Source: CAXWPM01 sp965206125
GTDB lineage: Bacteria; Acidobacteriota; Terriglobia; 20CM-2-55-15
Assembly (NCBI GenBank): GCA_965206125.1
Contig: CBDBIN010000046.1
Coordinates: 620,001-684,000, forward strand
Reading direction: 5' to 3'
DNA: 64,000 nucleotides
The translations under genes were made by a program, and so were the position numbers. The notes beneath the pieces were generated by a model. That model saw only the letters and a program-made list of their open reading frames with translations. It was not told where the DNA came from and did not search any database. This document shows positions 31,829 to 40,348 of the stretch, in pieces; the stretch's first letter is position 1; every line of letters begins with the position of its first letter.

Positions 31829-32602
31829 ATGCCCTCTGAAGCGGATTTACGCCAGCAGATCGCCGATTTCTCCCGCCTGACGTACCAGAAGAGCTACCTG
31901 GCCTCGACGGATGGGAACCTCAGCGCCCGGTTGCCGGACGGCAACGTCCTGTGCACGCCGACGATGATCAACAAGGGCTTTGTGCGACCCGAAGACCTTG
32001 CCGTCGTCGACCTCGCCGGCAAGCAAGTCCGGGGCGATCGGAAGGCATCCAGCGAGATCGCCATGCACACCCTGATCTACGAAATGCGTCCGGATGTGAA
32101 CGCCGTCGTGCATTGTCATCCGCCGGCGGCGACGGCCTATGCGGCGGCAGGAATCCCTTTGAACAAAGCCCTGATCTCCGAAGTCGTGCTTGCGCTCGGC
32201 TGCATCCCGGTCGCGGAATACGGCACTCCCGGCACGTCGGAGCTGACCGATCGGCTCCGACCCTACATCGAGAACTACGAAGCGCTGCTGATGGCCAACC
32301 ACGGCGTGGTGACTTATGGGGCGAGCCTCATGGAGGCCTACAACCGAATGGACACGGTCGAGCATTTTGCCAAGATCTCTGTCTACACGCGCATTCTCGG
32401 CAAAGAACAATTACTGTCATCGGAAGATGTTGAAAAACTATGGGTTCAGAGACAAGCGTACTTCGGTCTCGAGACCTCGGACGAAGCCCGACCGAAGGAC
32501 CCGATGTGTCCGGTCACGGACGGAAGATCGGAGACAATCTCTATCTCCAGGGATGAACTGGTCGATCTGATCCATCAAGTGGTCTCAGGTTTGGAGAAGT
32601 AA
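31829..32602 (+). CDS. class II aldolase with C-terminal encapsulation peptide
   Basis: 257 residues. Zinc ligands of the FucA/RhaD fold are visible: SSEIAMH (E76), VVHCHPP (H95, H97) and MANHGVV (H158). Family members cleave fuculose- or rhamnulose-1-phosphate to lactaldehyde and DHAP. After residue 210 a flexible linker (ARPKDPMCPVTDGRSET) leads to a short amphipathic helix, ISRDELVDLIHQVV, the form of microcompartment encapsulation peptides. The next gene, 20 bases downstream, is a shell hexamer, so the enzyme is probably packaged. The sugar substrate is not shown by the sequence. Confidence 0.9.
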   Translation: MPSEADLRQQIADFSRLTYQKSYLASTDGNLSARLPDGNVLCTPTMINKGFVRPEDLAVVDLAGKQVRGDRKASSEIAMHTLIYEMRPDVNAVVHCHPPAATAYAAAGIPLNKALISEVVLALGCIPVAEYGTPGTSELTDRLRPYIENYEALLMANHGVVTYGASLMEAYNRMDTVEHFAKISVYTRILGKEQLLSSEDVEKLWVQRQAYFGLETSDEARPKDPMCPVTDGRSETISISRDELVDLIHQVVSGLEK

Positions 32603-32622
32603 CGGACTTAAAGGAGCATTGA

Positions 32623-32928
32623 ATGGCAAAAGAGGTAGAAGCGATTGGTGAAGCTCTGGGGATGATTGAAACCCGTGGATTGGTCTCGCTGATCGAAGCC
32701 TGCGACGCGATGGTGAAGGCGGCCAAGGTCAGCCTGATGGGATGGGAAAAGATCGGGGCCGGTTACGTGACGGCCGTCGTTCGCGGAGATGTCGCAGCGG
32801 TCAAGGCGGCTACCGACGCCGGCGCGACATCAGCCCGTCGAGTCGGCGAACTCATCAGCGTTCACGTCATCCCGCGGCCGCACTCCAACCTCGAGGACGT
32901 CTTTCCGATCGGCAAGGCATCCGAGTAG
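32623..32928 (+). CDS. microcompartment shell hexamer (BMC-H, PduA/EutM type)
   Basis: 101 residues. Single BMC domain: ALGMIETRGLVSLIEACDAM, then AAKVSLMGWEKIGAGYVTAV, RGDVAAVKAATDAGA and VHVIPRPHSNLEDVFP. It builds the flat facets of a bacterial microcompartment. The pore loop reads KIGAGY, where PduA-type has KIGSG, so the pore-lining residue is probably Ala, giving a less polar pore. Ribosome site AAGGAG lies before the ATG. Flanked by aldolase and pentamer genes. Confidence 0.97.
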   Translation: MAKEVEAIGEALGMIETRGLVSLIEACDAMVKAAKVSLMGWEKIGAGYVTAVVRGDVAAVKAATDAGATSARRVGELISVHVIPRPHSNLEDVFPIGKASE

Positions 32929-32944
32929 CGGCCGGTAGTCAGTA

Positions 32945-33211
32945 ATGCAACTCGCCAGGGTCATCGGCACGGTGGTGGCCACCCACAAGGACTCCCGTCT
33001 GGAGGGGAAGAAGCTGCTCGTCTGCCGGCCCGTGAGTCCGGAAGGGGAGGATTTGGCTGGTTACCTGGTCGCCGTGGACACCGTCTCGGCGGGATATCGT
33101 GAGAGGATCCTCGTCGTGCAGGGAAGTTCGGCGCGCATGGCGTCGGGTTGCAAGGATATCCCTGTCGATGCGGCCGTGGTCGGGATTGTCGACGAGGTTT
33201 CCCTAGACTGA
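32945..33211 (+). CDS. microcompartment vertex pentamer 1 (BMC-P, EutN/CcmL)
   Basis: 88 residues starting MQLARVIGTVVATHKD. The EutN/CcmL pattern is complete: ARVIGTVVAT, GKKLLVCRPV, LVAVDTVSAG, RILVVQGSSAR and PVDAAVVGIVDEV. Pentamers close the vertices of the shell. It is 16 bases after the hexamer gene, and its TGA overlaps the ATG of the next pentamer by one base. Confidence 0.95.
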   Translation: MQLARVIGTVVATHKDSRLEGKKLLVCRPVSPEGEDLAGYLVAVDTVSAGYRERILVVQGSSARMASGCKDIPVDAAVVGIVDEVSLD

Positions 33212-33465
33212 TGTTTCTCGGGAAAGTCATCGGCACAGTCGTTGCCACCGCAAAAGACGAAGCCCTCCACGGCCGGAAGCTCCTGCTGGTTCGCCGCGCT
33301 TCGGACGCGAGCGCTCTGGTTGCGATCGATGCGGTCGGGGCGGGCGCCGGCGAGACAGTCTACATTTGCCGGGGCCACGAGGCCTCATTCGCTTTTTCTC
33401 CAGAGGCAGTGACCTCCGACGCCACGATCGTGGGCATCGTGGATCGAATCGATGATCATCGCTAG
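33211..33465 (+). CDS. microcompartment vertex pentamer 2 (BMC-P)
   Basis: 84 residues from the ATG at 33211 (MFLGKVIGTVVATAKD). Same fold: GRKLLLVRRA, LVAIDAVGAGAGETVYICRG and TSDATIVGIVDRID. It is the shortest of the three. The loop before the end (HEASFAFSPEAVT) differs from the other two, so the paralogues have specialised. It overlaps pentamer 1 by 1 base and pentamer 3 by 14 bases. Confidence 0.93.
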   Translation: MFLGKVIGTVVATAKDEALHGRKLLLVRRASDASALVAIDAVGAGAGETVYICRGHEASFAFSPEAVTSDATIVGIVDRIDDHR

Positions 33466-33721
33466 GGTTGTCGGAAACGTCGTCGCTACTCAGAAAGATG
33501 CCAGCCACGAAGGGCAGAAGATCCTGCTCGTCCAGCCGCTCGACATCGAAGGCGCCGAGAGTGGCCCGACGCTGTTGGCCCTGGATGGTGTGGACGCGGG
33601 CGTCGGCGATAGGGTGCTGATCGTCCAGGAGGGCTGGTCCGCCTCGGCGACCGTCGATCGCGAGCAATCTCCGATCGATGCGGCCGTCGTCGGTGTGGTC
33701 GACGAAGTGAGGCTGCAATGA
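33452..33721 (+). CDS. microcompartment vertex pentamer 3 (BMC-P)
   Basis: 89 residues starting MIIARVVGNVVATQKD. Conserved GQKILLVQPL, LLALDGVDAGVGDRVLIVQEG and PIDAAVVGVVDEVRLQ. Three pentamer paralogues in a row are typical of the planctomycete/verrucomicrobial-type aldolase compartments. Its TGA overlaps the ruvA ATG by four bases (ATGA, 33718-33721), so shell and recombination genes are translationally coupled. Confidence 0.95.
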   Translation: MIIARVVGNVVATQKDASHEGQKILLVQPLDIEGAESGPTLLALDGVDAGVGDRVLIVQEGWSASATVDREQSPIDAAVVGVVDEVRLQ

Positions 33722-34296
33722 TCGCCCGGCTTTCGGGAAGGTTGATCGATAGGAGCCCGGGACGGGTCATCGTCGACGTCAACGGAGTCGGCTACGAGGT
33801 CTTCATTTCGTTGCCGACGTACAGTTCTCTTGCTGAGCTCGACGCCGCCGTGACCCTGGATGTGTACACGCACGTCCGAGAAGACATGATCCAGCTCTAC
33901 GGTTTTTCGATCCCTCTGGAGAAGACGATTTTCCAGAGGCTGACCCAGATTTCCGGAATCGGACCGCGTCTTGCGATGACGATCCTGTCGGGCAGTTCCG
34001 TCGAAGACCTGATCGCATCGATCAAACGGGAAGACCTGGCGCGACTGACCAGGATTCCGGGCGTGGGCAAGAAGACCGCGGAACGCATCGTCCTGGAGCT
34101 GAAGGACAAGCTACGAGACTTCGTCGTGGATGACGACCGGACTGACAACGATCACGATGTCATCTCGGCGATGGAGAACCTGGGCTACAACCGCGGTCAG
34201 ATCGAGGCCGCGCTCAAGCGTGCCCGCAACGGCGGGGAAGACCCCGGGTTTGACCATCTCTTCAAGCGGACGCTGCAGATTCTCACCAAAGGGTGA
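33718..34296 (+). CDS. ruvA: Holliday junction branch-migration protein RuvA
   Basis: 192 residues. OB-fold start MIARLSGRLIDRSPGRVIVD, GVGYEVFIS, then two HhH motifs (QISGIGPRLAMTIL; RIPGVGKKTAERIVLELKDK) and the C-terminal three-helix domain (ENLGYNRGQIEAAL). It clamps Holliday junctions and loads RuvB. It overlaps the third pentamer gene upstream and ruvB downstream (TGATG). Confidence 0.97.
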   Translation: MIARLSGRLIDRSPGRVIVDVNGVGYEVFISLPTYSSLAELDAAVTLDVYTHVREDMIQLYGFSIPLEKTIFQRLTQISGIGPRLAMTILSGSSVEDLIASIKREDLARLTRIPGVGKKTAERIVLELKDKLRDFVVDDDRTDNDHDVISAMENLGYNRGQIEAALKRARNGGEDPGFDHLFKRTLQILTKG

Positions 34297-35315
34297 TGGA
34301 CGAGCGCATCGTTAACGGATCGGCCGCCGCGGACGAGGTTCCGTTCGAGGTTTCCCTGCGGCCCAAGACGCTCGGCGAGTACATCGGGCAGTCCCTGGTC
34401 AAGGAAAACCTGGAGGTGTCGATCGGAGCGGCCAGAAAGCGCGGCGAACCGCTCGACCACATCTTGCTCTACGGCCCGCCGGGTCTGGGAAAGACGACCC
34501 TGGCCTCGGTCATCGCGAACGAGATGACCGCGAGCTTCCGGGCCACCGCCGGTCCCCTGGTCCAACTCAAAGGGGACCTCACCGCCATTCTGACCAACCT
34601 CGAAGGCGCCGATGTCTTTTTTATCGATGAGATCCACCGCCTCCAGCCCGCCATCGAGGAAATCCTCTATCCCGCGATGGAGGATTTCAAGCTGGACATC
34701 ATCATCGGCCAGGGCCCCAGCGCGCGGACACATCGCCTCGACCTGAACCGGTACACGCTGATCGGCGCGACGACACGGATCGGTTTGATCACGGCGCCCC
34801 TGCGTTCACGTTTCGGCATCGTCCACCGATTGGACTACTACACGCATGAAGATCTCGAGGTGATCATCCGCCGCTCCGCGGATATCCTGGGCGCGTCGAT
34901 CACCGAGGAGGGTACGCGGGAGCTTGCGAAACGGTCCCGCGGCACACCCCGGATCGCAAACCGGCTGTTGAAACGCACGCGGGATTTCGCTGAAGTGCGG
35001 GGCGATGGCCGCATCACAGACGAGATCGCCCGAGGCGCGCTCCGCCTGCTCGACGTCGACGAACACGGATTCGATGAAACCGACCGCCGGCTGCTCCGTG
35101 CGATCATCGAGAAGTTTGACGGCGGTCCGGTCGGCGTCAACACGATCGCGGCGGTCTTGAGCGAGGAGGTCGACGCGATCGAGGACATCTACGAGCCCTT
35201 CCTGCTCCAGATCGGCTTCCTCCAGCGCACTCCCCGAGGTCGGGTTGCCACGAAGCTGGCCTACGACCATCTGGGGTTGGACTACCCCAAGTCTCCCCAG
35301 TCCGGACTGTTTTAG
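34296..35315 (+). CDS. ruvB: Holliday junction helicase RuvB
   Basis: 339 residues from the ATG at 34296 (MDERIVNGSAAADE); a GTG one codon upstream is less likely. AAA+ motifs: LLYGPPGLGKTTLA (Walker A), VFFIDEIHR (Walker B), IGATTRIGL (sensor 1), RGTPRIANRLLKR (sensor 2), and a C-terminal winged helix ending GRVATKLAYDHLGL. It drives branch migration with RuvA. A RuvC gene is not in the window. Confidence 0.97.
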   Translation: MDERIVNGSAAADEVPFEVSLRPKTLGEYIGQSLVKENLEVSIGAARKRGEPLDHILLYGPPGLGKTTLASVIANEMTASFRATAGPLVQLKGDLTAILTNLEGADVFFIDEIHRLQPAIEEILYPAMEDFKLDIIIGQGPSARTHRLDLNRYTLIGATTRIGLITAPLRSRFGIVHRLDYYTHEDLEVIIRRSADILGASITEEGTRELAKRSRGTPRIANRLLKRTRDFAEVRGDGRITDEIARGALRLLDVDEHGFDETDRRLLRAIIEKFDGGPVGVNTIAAVLSEEVDAIEDIYEPFLLQIGFLQRTPRGRVATKLAYDHLGLDYPKSPQSGLF

Positions 35316-35323
35316 CCAAGCTG

Positions 35324-35423
35324 GCCACGGATTGCACGGATTTAACGGATTAGGATGTTTTTTGGCTTCGGAACGCTGACTCCTGGCTTCCTTCTTATCC
35401 GTGTAATCTGTGTAATCCGTGGC
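35324..35423. repeat. inverted repeat family B, copy 1
   Basis: Arms GCCACGGATTGCACGGATTT.. and ..GTGTAATCCGTGGC in inverted order, with a spacer of about 46 bp, between the ends of ruvB and the YcaQ-like gene. A second copy lies at 49074-49164. Confidence 0.85.
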
Positions 35424-35463
35424 TGTTCCTAGAAGGCATGTGAGTTGCCGATTCCCGGTAGCG

Positions 35464-36771
35464 CTATACGGGCTTGAGCCCTAGAGCCTCCGCGTAGCGG
35501 GTGAGCGCGGCCTCCGCTGCTGCTTTGTCGGCGCCGGATGGTTTCGCGGTTTCAAAACGTCGGGAAAGAATCCTGAGATTGCCTTTCGCCCGGTCCGCCT
35601 TGAGATCGAATCGGGCGATCAGCCGCTCGCCTGCGAGCACGGGCATGCAGTAGTAGCCGTAGATGCGCTGCGGAGCCGGCTTGAAGATCTCCAGGATTTG
35701 ATTGAAGTCGAATAGCCGTTCGACGCGGGCGCGGTCCCACAGAACCGGATCGAAAGGCGACAGGAGCACACCGCGATCCACCCGGGGCCGCACGTGATTC
35801 AGGCGCGCCGCCAGTTCCAGGTGTTCGGGGCGCGCCCAACCCAATATCGGACGTCCGCCCGGATTCTCCAGTGCGCACTCCACAACTTTCCCTCGAGCGA
35901 CGAGCCGGTCCAACGATGCGGCGAGTTCCTTCTTCCGGTTGGTCAGACGCCATGTTGCGGCCAGCGTTCCCGTCGTCGCCCAACCGTGCCCGTCGAGCGC
36001 CTTGAGCATTAATGTGTCGATGCACACGTCTTTCTTCAGTCGTACATTGCGGACCGAGTCGGGAATGATGCGTCCTGCGAGATCGTACGTGCGCTGGAAG
36101 TTCCTACGTTCCCGGATGGCAAACTCGCCGGTCGACCACAGCGCGGGTGCGACTTTCTTGGCAATTTTCAGATCCCACCAGCCGCGGCTACCGCGTCCTT
36201 CCATGTCTAGGAGCCTGTCGGGAATAAGAAGTCTGCAACCAAGAATCAACAACTTACAGACCAGGGATGGCTCGTAAGTTGTTGATTCTTGCTTCGAGGG
36301 AGCCAATTCCCGACAGGCTCCTAGGGAACGAATACCGCCTTCGTCACGAACCCGCCGACGGAGCTTGCGCGCGACGTCCGGGTGTTTGCCAACCAGGTCT
36401 CCCCACCAGGGGTGGTGACGGAATTCGCGTCTGCGGAATTCAAATGCCGGGTAGAGCTCGAGGGGAATCCAGCTGGCTTCGTGACCCCAGTACTCGAAGA
36501 CGGGCGCGCCAGGCCGCAGCACTTGTTCGCCCATCGCCGGATCGAGGCCTCTCAAACGAGACAACAGGACAATCGAATGGCTGCGCGCCCCGGCGATCGA
36601 GACCGTATCAAGCTGCAGATAGCCGAATCTGGAAATGACTTCGGCGATCGCCTTGTGCGTACTGTCACCACGTCCCCGGACACTACGGGGAAACGCCGTC
36701 CATTCCGGCTTCAGAAGGCCCGCGCGCGCCAGAGCCAGGCGTCTCGTCTGCCGAATCGTGATGCTCTCCAA
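35464..36771 (-). CDS. YcaQ-like winged-helix protein carrying an in-frame insertion
   Basis: 435 residues. It belongs to the HTH_42/YcaQ family (DNA glycosylase-like, linked to repair of interstrand cross-links in E. coli). Landmarks are RFGYLQLDTVSIAGARSHSIV, YWGHEASWIPLELYP, GRGSRGWWDLKIAKK, DLAGRIIPD and YYCMPVLAGERLIARFDLKADR. Residues about 150-187 (after GGIRSL) are encoded by a palindromic element (36207-36324) that adds exactly 38 codons without a stop. Without it the text reads GGIRSLDMEGRGSRGWW, the expected family sequence. Whether the enlarged protein works is unknown. Confidence 0.88.
   Translation of the reverse strand: MESITIRQTRRLALARAGLLKPEWTAFPRSVRGRGDSTHKAIAEVISRFGYLQLDTVSIAGARSHSIVLLSRLRGLDPAMGEQVLRPGAPVFEYWGHEASWIPLELYPAFEFRRREFRHHPWWGDLVGKHPDVARKLRRRVRDEGGIRSLGACRELAPSKQESTTYEPSLVCKLLILGCRLLIPDRLLDMEGRGSRGWWDLKIAKKVAPALWSTGEFAIRERRNFQRTYDLAGRIIPDSVRNVRLKKDVCIDTLMLKALDGHGWATTGTLAATWRLTNRKKELAASLDRLVARGKVVECALENPGGRPILGWARPEHLELAARLNHVRPRVDRGVLLSPFDPVLWDRARVERLFDFNQILEIFKPAPQRIYGYYCMPVLAGERLIARFDLKADRAKGNLRILSRRFETAKPSGADKAAAEAALTRYAEALGLKPV
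36207..36324. repeat. 118-bp palindromic element inserted within a gene
   Basis: Terminal inverted repeats CTAGGAGCCTGTCGGGAAT (19 bp) at 36207-36225 and inverted at 36306-36324. An inner pair, CAAGAATCAACAACTTAC and its inverse, surrounds a 15-bp centre. CTAG at each end is likely a target duplication: removing 114 bp restores CTAGAC in frame. It is a MITE-like element with no coding capacity of its own. Confidence 0.85.
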
Positions 36772-36790
36772 CGCACGCTCCAGTTGTGGA

Positions 36791-38086
36791 TCAGACCGGC
36801 AGTGCGGCCCGGCCGGGATACACGGCGCCGTCTTCGAGCTCTTCTTCGATCCGGAGCAGCTGATTGTACTTGGCGGTGCGGTCGGTTCGGGAGAGGGATC
36901 CTGTCTTGATCTGACCGGCGTTCGTGGCCACGGCCAGGTCGGCGATGAACGTGTCCTCGCTTTCGCCGGAACGGTGGGAGATGACGACGCCGTATCCGGC
37001 GCGCCGAGCCATCGCGATCGCGTCCATCGTTTCGGTCAACGATCCGATCTGGTTCACCTTGATGAGAATCGCGTTGGCGACACCTGAACCCATCCCGCGG
37101 GCCAGACGTTCGGTACTTGTCACGAACAGGTCATCGCCGACCAACTGGATCCGCCCACCGATCTCGCGCGTCAAGGTTTCCCATCCTTCCCAGTCGTCCT
37201 CAGCCAGGCCGTCCTCGATCGACACGATCGGGTACCGTTCGGTCCAGTCCGCAAACAGCTCAACCATTTCATCGGCAGTCCTGGTCGCGCCCCCGGACTT
37301 GCTGAACACGTATTTGCCGTCGTTGAAGAGCTCGCTCGATGCCGGGTCCAGTGCGATCGCGACCTGGTCTCCCGGCGTATAGCCGGTTTGTTCGATCGCT
37401 TTCATGATCAGTTCGAGTGCCTCTTCGTCCTTCTTGAGGTTCGGCGCAAACCCACCTTCGTCCCCGACGGCGGTCGAGTGACCGGCGTCCCGCAGGATTT
37501 TCCGGAGGGTGTGGAAGATCTCGACCCCCATCCGCAGGGCTTCACTGAAGTTCGGCGCGCCGAGGGGCATGATCATGAACTCCTGGAAGTCGATGCTGTT
37601 GTCGGCGTGCACTCCCCCGTTAACGATGTTCATCATCGGCACTGGCAGTGACCGGGCCGCCACGCCCCCGATATAGCGGTAGAGCGGCAGTCCGTGGGCC
37701 TGGGCCGCCGCACGGGCGGTCGCCATCGAGACCCCCAGGATCGCGTTCGCTCCGAGCTTCGACTTGTTCTTGGTACCGTCCAGGCCGAGCATGAGCTGGT
37801 CGATGTGCGACTGCATCGAGGAGTCTTCACCCCTCAGGGCAGGAGCGATCTTCTCGTTGACGTTGGCCACGGCCTGGCGAACCCCCTTGCCCATGTACCT
37901 CCGCTGGTCACCGTCGCGCATCTCCAGCGCTTCGTGTTCCCCGGTTGAAGCGCCCGATGGGACGATCGCCCTTCCGACGATGCCGCTGGTCAGGACGCAG
38001 TCCACCTCCACTGTCGGGTTGCCCCGCGAATCCAATACCTCTCTGCCCTTGATCTGCCGAATCTGCATGCTTCCCTCGGTAGTCAT
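36791..38086 (-). CDS. eno: enolase
   Basis: 431 residues. It interconverts 2-phosphoglycerate and phosphoenolpyruvate. Landmarks are GREVLDSRGNPTVEVDC, SGASTGEHEALEMRDG, GANAILGVSMA, VGDEGGFAPNL, SIEDGLAEDDW, LVGDDLFVTS, ILIKVNQIGSLTET and SHRSGESEDTFIADLAV. The ATG at 38086 overlaps the cyclase stop (ATGA), but a second ATG at 38068 (MQIRQIKGRE) has GAGGGA before it and matches usual enolase starts better. Confidence 0.96.
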   Translation of the reverse strand: MTTEGSMQIRQIKGREVLDSRGNPTVEVDCVLTSGIVGRAIVPSGASTGEHEALEMRDGDQRRYMGKGVRQAVANVNEKIAPALRGEDSSMQSHIDQLMLGLDGTKNKSKLGANAILGVSMATARAAAQAHGLPLYRYIGGVAARSLPVPMMNIVNGGVHADNSIDFQEFMIMPLGAPNFSEALRMGVEIFHTLRKILRDAGHSTAVGDEGGFAPNLKKDEEALELIMKAIEQTGYTPGDQVAIALDPASSELFNDGKYVFSKSGGATRTADEMVELFADWTERYPIVSIEDGLAEDDWEGWETLTREIGGRIQLVGDDLFVTSTERLARGMGSGVANAILIKVNQIGSLTETMDAIAMARRAGYGVVISHRSGESEDTFIADLAVATNAGQIKTGSLSRTDRTAKYNQLLRIEEELEDGAVYPGRAALPV

Positions 38087-38712
38087 GAATCCATCAGTAT
38101 CGCGCGAACGGGCGCGCCGTCGGCGCCGCGAATTTTCATGGGAAGGGCGGTGAGGCTGTAATCGCCCGCCGGAACGTCGCCGAGATTCAACCCTTCCAGG
38201 ATGACGACGTTTCGTTCCAGCAGGACGAAGTGTGTAGCGTGGCCCACCGACTTGTACCGGTCTATGGACAGGTAGTCGATGCCTACCAGCTGGATGCCCG
38301 CCTCTACCAGGAAACGGGCGCCATCAGGCTCGAGAAATACGAATTCCTCGTGGAAGCTCCGATCGTTCCAGTGCGCGGAGTTATCCGTTCTGAACAGGAC
38401 TCGCTCGACGCCGTCCAACGGCTGGCTCTCGAGCTCAGCCCGTCCGATCGAGGTGACGCCACGGATGTCGAGCACGCGTGCGGGCCCGACGAGTTGGTCG
38501 AGCGGGATGTCGCTGAGCGTTCGGCCGGATTCGATCATGTGGCTGGGCGCATCCAGGTGCGTTCCGCTGTGGGATCCGCAACGGATAGAGGTTACCCGAA
38601 CGGTATGGGATTCATCACGGGCCGGGTGCTCGCGCTCTTCCAGGCGGACCTTCGGGTCCGATGGCCACACGTGCATGGCGTTGTGGATGGGTACGGAAAT
38701 GTCGTAGATCAT
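38083..38712 (-). CDS. cyclase-family (kynurenine formamidase-like) metal hydrolase
   Basis: 209 residues. The N-terminus MIYDISVPIHNAMHVWPSDP and the motif SGTHLDAPSH (H48, H52, D54, H58) are the metal site of the PF04199 cyclase/KynB family. YLSIDR and HxxLLERNVVILEGLNL follow as usual. Members hydrolyse aryl-formylamines, lactams or cyclic esters. No kynurenine pathway genes are near, so the substrate is open. The stop overlaps the eno start by four bases, a likely operon. Confidence 0.9.
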   Translation of the reverse strand: MIYDISVPIHNAMHVWPSDPKVRLEEREHPARDESHTVRVTSIRCGSHSGTHLDAPSHMIESGRTLSDIPLDQLVGPARVLDIRGVTSIGRAELESQPLDGVERVLFRTDNSAHWNDRSFHEEFVFLEPDGARFLVEAGIQLVGIDYLSIDRYKSVGHATHFVLLERNVVILEGLNLGDVPAGDYSLTALPMKIRGADGAPVRAILMDS

Positions 38713-38890
38713 TGTCGCTCCGCTTCACTCTTTATAACACTTTGAGGTAGTGGGATCTTGGGGCGACCCATTTCTGGGACGGGGCACTTGCTAGTTGGGA
38801 TTGTTGCACCGTCCCGAAACTCTTGACGGTCCGTCCTCGGTGTGGTGTGATGGCCGGGCTCGCCTTTTCGGGGCCCTTCCGCCAAGTTTA

Positions 38891-40348
38891 ATGACACAGA
38901 CTGCGTTGGTTTCTTCCCTCCAGCCCGAGGAGAGCGTCCTGGCGCTGATGCGGCCCGAGTACGCCCGGCGCTACCGATCCTTCCCGCTTCGCAGGGAGGG
39001 GTCTTTCCTCACCGTGGCCATGTTGAATCCCTCCGACCTGGTTGCCATCGATGAGATGGAGTCTCTCACCGGGTTGCGCATTCGCGCGGTTCCCTCCAGC
39101 GCCGAGGCGATCGATCGAGCAATCGAACGGCATTACCGGGACAGGCAACTCCCCGCCCGCGCGCCATCGGCATCCGCGGAAAACGGGGCGGTGCCTCCCG
39201 TCGTTCGTGTTCAGAAGCTTCTGTTCGCTGAAGCCCTTCGGCTCGGAGCAAGCGACATTCACATCGACCCGGGATTCCGCGGTACTGAAGTGCGCTACCG
39301 CGTGGACGGGTTGCTGCACGATACGTTTTCGCTACCAGGCTGGCTGCACGACCGCCTGGCGGCTCGGATCAAGGTCCTGGCCCGTCTGGACATCAGCGAG
39401 CGCCGGTTGCCTCAGGATGGACATTTCGCCCTCGGGATCAAGGGGATCGAGGCCCGCCTGTCCACGATTCCGACGGTTCGGGGCGAAGCCCTCGTGATCC
39501 GCCTTCTGGGTGATCGGACGTCCACTCCCACGCTCGCGTCACTTGGCGCCGACGCGGAGGTCGAAGACCGACTGCGGGCGATGGGGCGACGTCCGCAGGG
39601 AATCATTCTCGTGGTCGGGCCGACCGGGAGCGGGAAGACGACGACGCTGTACGCACTGCTCGAAGAGCTCCGCCGCAGGCCCCTGAACATCGTCACCATC
39701 GAAGACCCCGTCGAATACCACATGAACGGCATCCGACAGGTGGCCGTTCGCGATAAGTCACGCCTTACGTTCGGCGTCGCGTTGCGATCGACGCTAAGGC
39801 AGGACCCCGACATCATCCTCGTCGGCGAGATCCGCGACCGGGAAACCGCGCGTATCGCCTTCGAAGCTGCCATGACCGGCCACCTTGTCCTGTCCACGCT
39901 GCACTGCGCCGACGCCGTCTCCGCGCTGCCGCGGTTGGAGGAACTTGGCGTTGCCCGCCATCTGACAGCGGCGAGCCTCATCGGCGTAGTTGCCCAGCGG
40001 CTGATTCCGAGGAACTGTCCGGACTGCGCGCGCCCGGACTTCCCATCCGGCTTCTATCTGGAGCGGCTCGGCATCCGCGGTGGTGATCGCGAGCGTCTCC
40101 GGAGAGGTTACGGCTGCAGTGCCTGCCGCTTCACCGGGACCCGTGGCCGTCGGGCGCTATTCGAGATCCTCGAACTCGACCAGGCCGTTCGCGAACTGGT
40201 CCTTGCCGGGCGTGAGGGGGAGGTGCGCCGGGGAAGGCCCGTACCGGGCTTCGTCCCTCTCGCCGAGCAGGCTGTCGAAAAGGCGCTCGCCGGGGAAATC
40301 GCTCTCGAAGAAGCCTACCGATCGTGCTATTTCGGAGATTCACGATGA
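38891..40348 (+). CDS. GspE/PilB-type secretion ATPase
   Basis: 485 residues from the ATG at 38891 (MTQTALVSSLQPEES), with the frame open upstream. N-terminal MshEN/T2SSE-N-like domain, then SDIHIDPG, Walker A GPTGSGKT (243-250), the Asp box TIEDPVEY, Walker B DPDIILVGEIRDRETA, the His box TGHLVLSTLHCADA, and a tetracysteine zinc site (CPDC ... CSAC). It powers type II secretion or type IV pilus assembly. No other secretion genes are adjacent, so the partner machine is elsewhere. Confidence 0.9.
   Translation: MTQTALVSSLQPEESVLALMRPEYARRYRSFPLRREGSFLTVAMLNPSDLVAIDEMESLTGLRIRAVPSSAEAIDRAIERHYRDRQLPARAPSASAENGAVPPVVRVQKLLFAEALRLGASDIHIDPGFRGTEVRYRVDGLLHDTFSLPGWLHDRLAARIKVLARLDISERRLPQDGHFALGIKGIEARLSTIPTVRGEALVIRLLGDRTSTPTLASLGADAEVEDRLRAMGRRPQGIILVVGPTGSGKTTTLYALLEELRRRPLNIVTIEDPVEYHMNGIRQVAVRDKSRLTFGVALRSTLRQDPDIILVGEIRDRETARIAFEAAMTGHLVLSTLHCADAVSALPRLEELGVARHLTAASLIGVVAQRLIPRNCPDCARPDFPSGFYLERLGIRGGDRERLRRGYGCSACRFTGTRGRRALFEILELDQAVRELVLAGREGEVRRGRPVPGFVPLAEQAVEKALAGEIALEEAYRSCYFGDSR

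Noticed and set aside
31829..33721. Calling the locus a complete fucose/rhamnose metabolosome
   Set aside because: Aldehyde dehydrogenase, kinase and other core enzymes are absent, so only the shell and one aldolase are supported.
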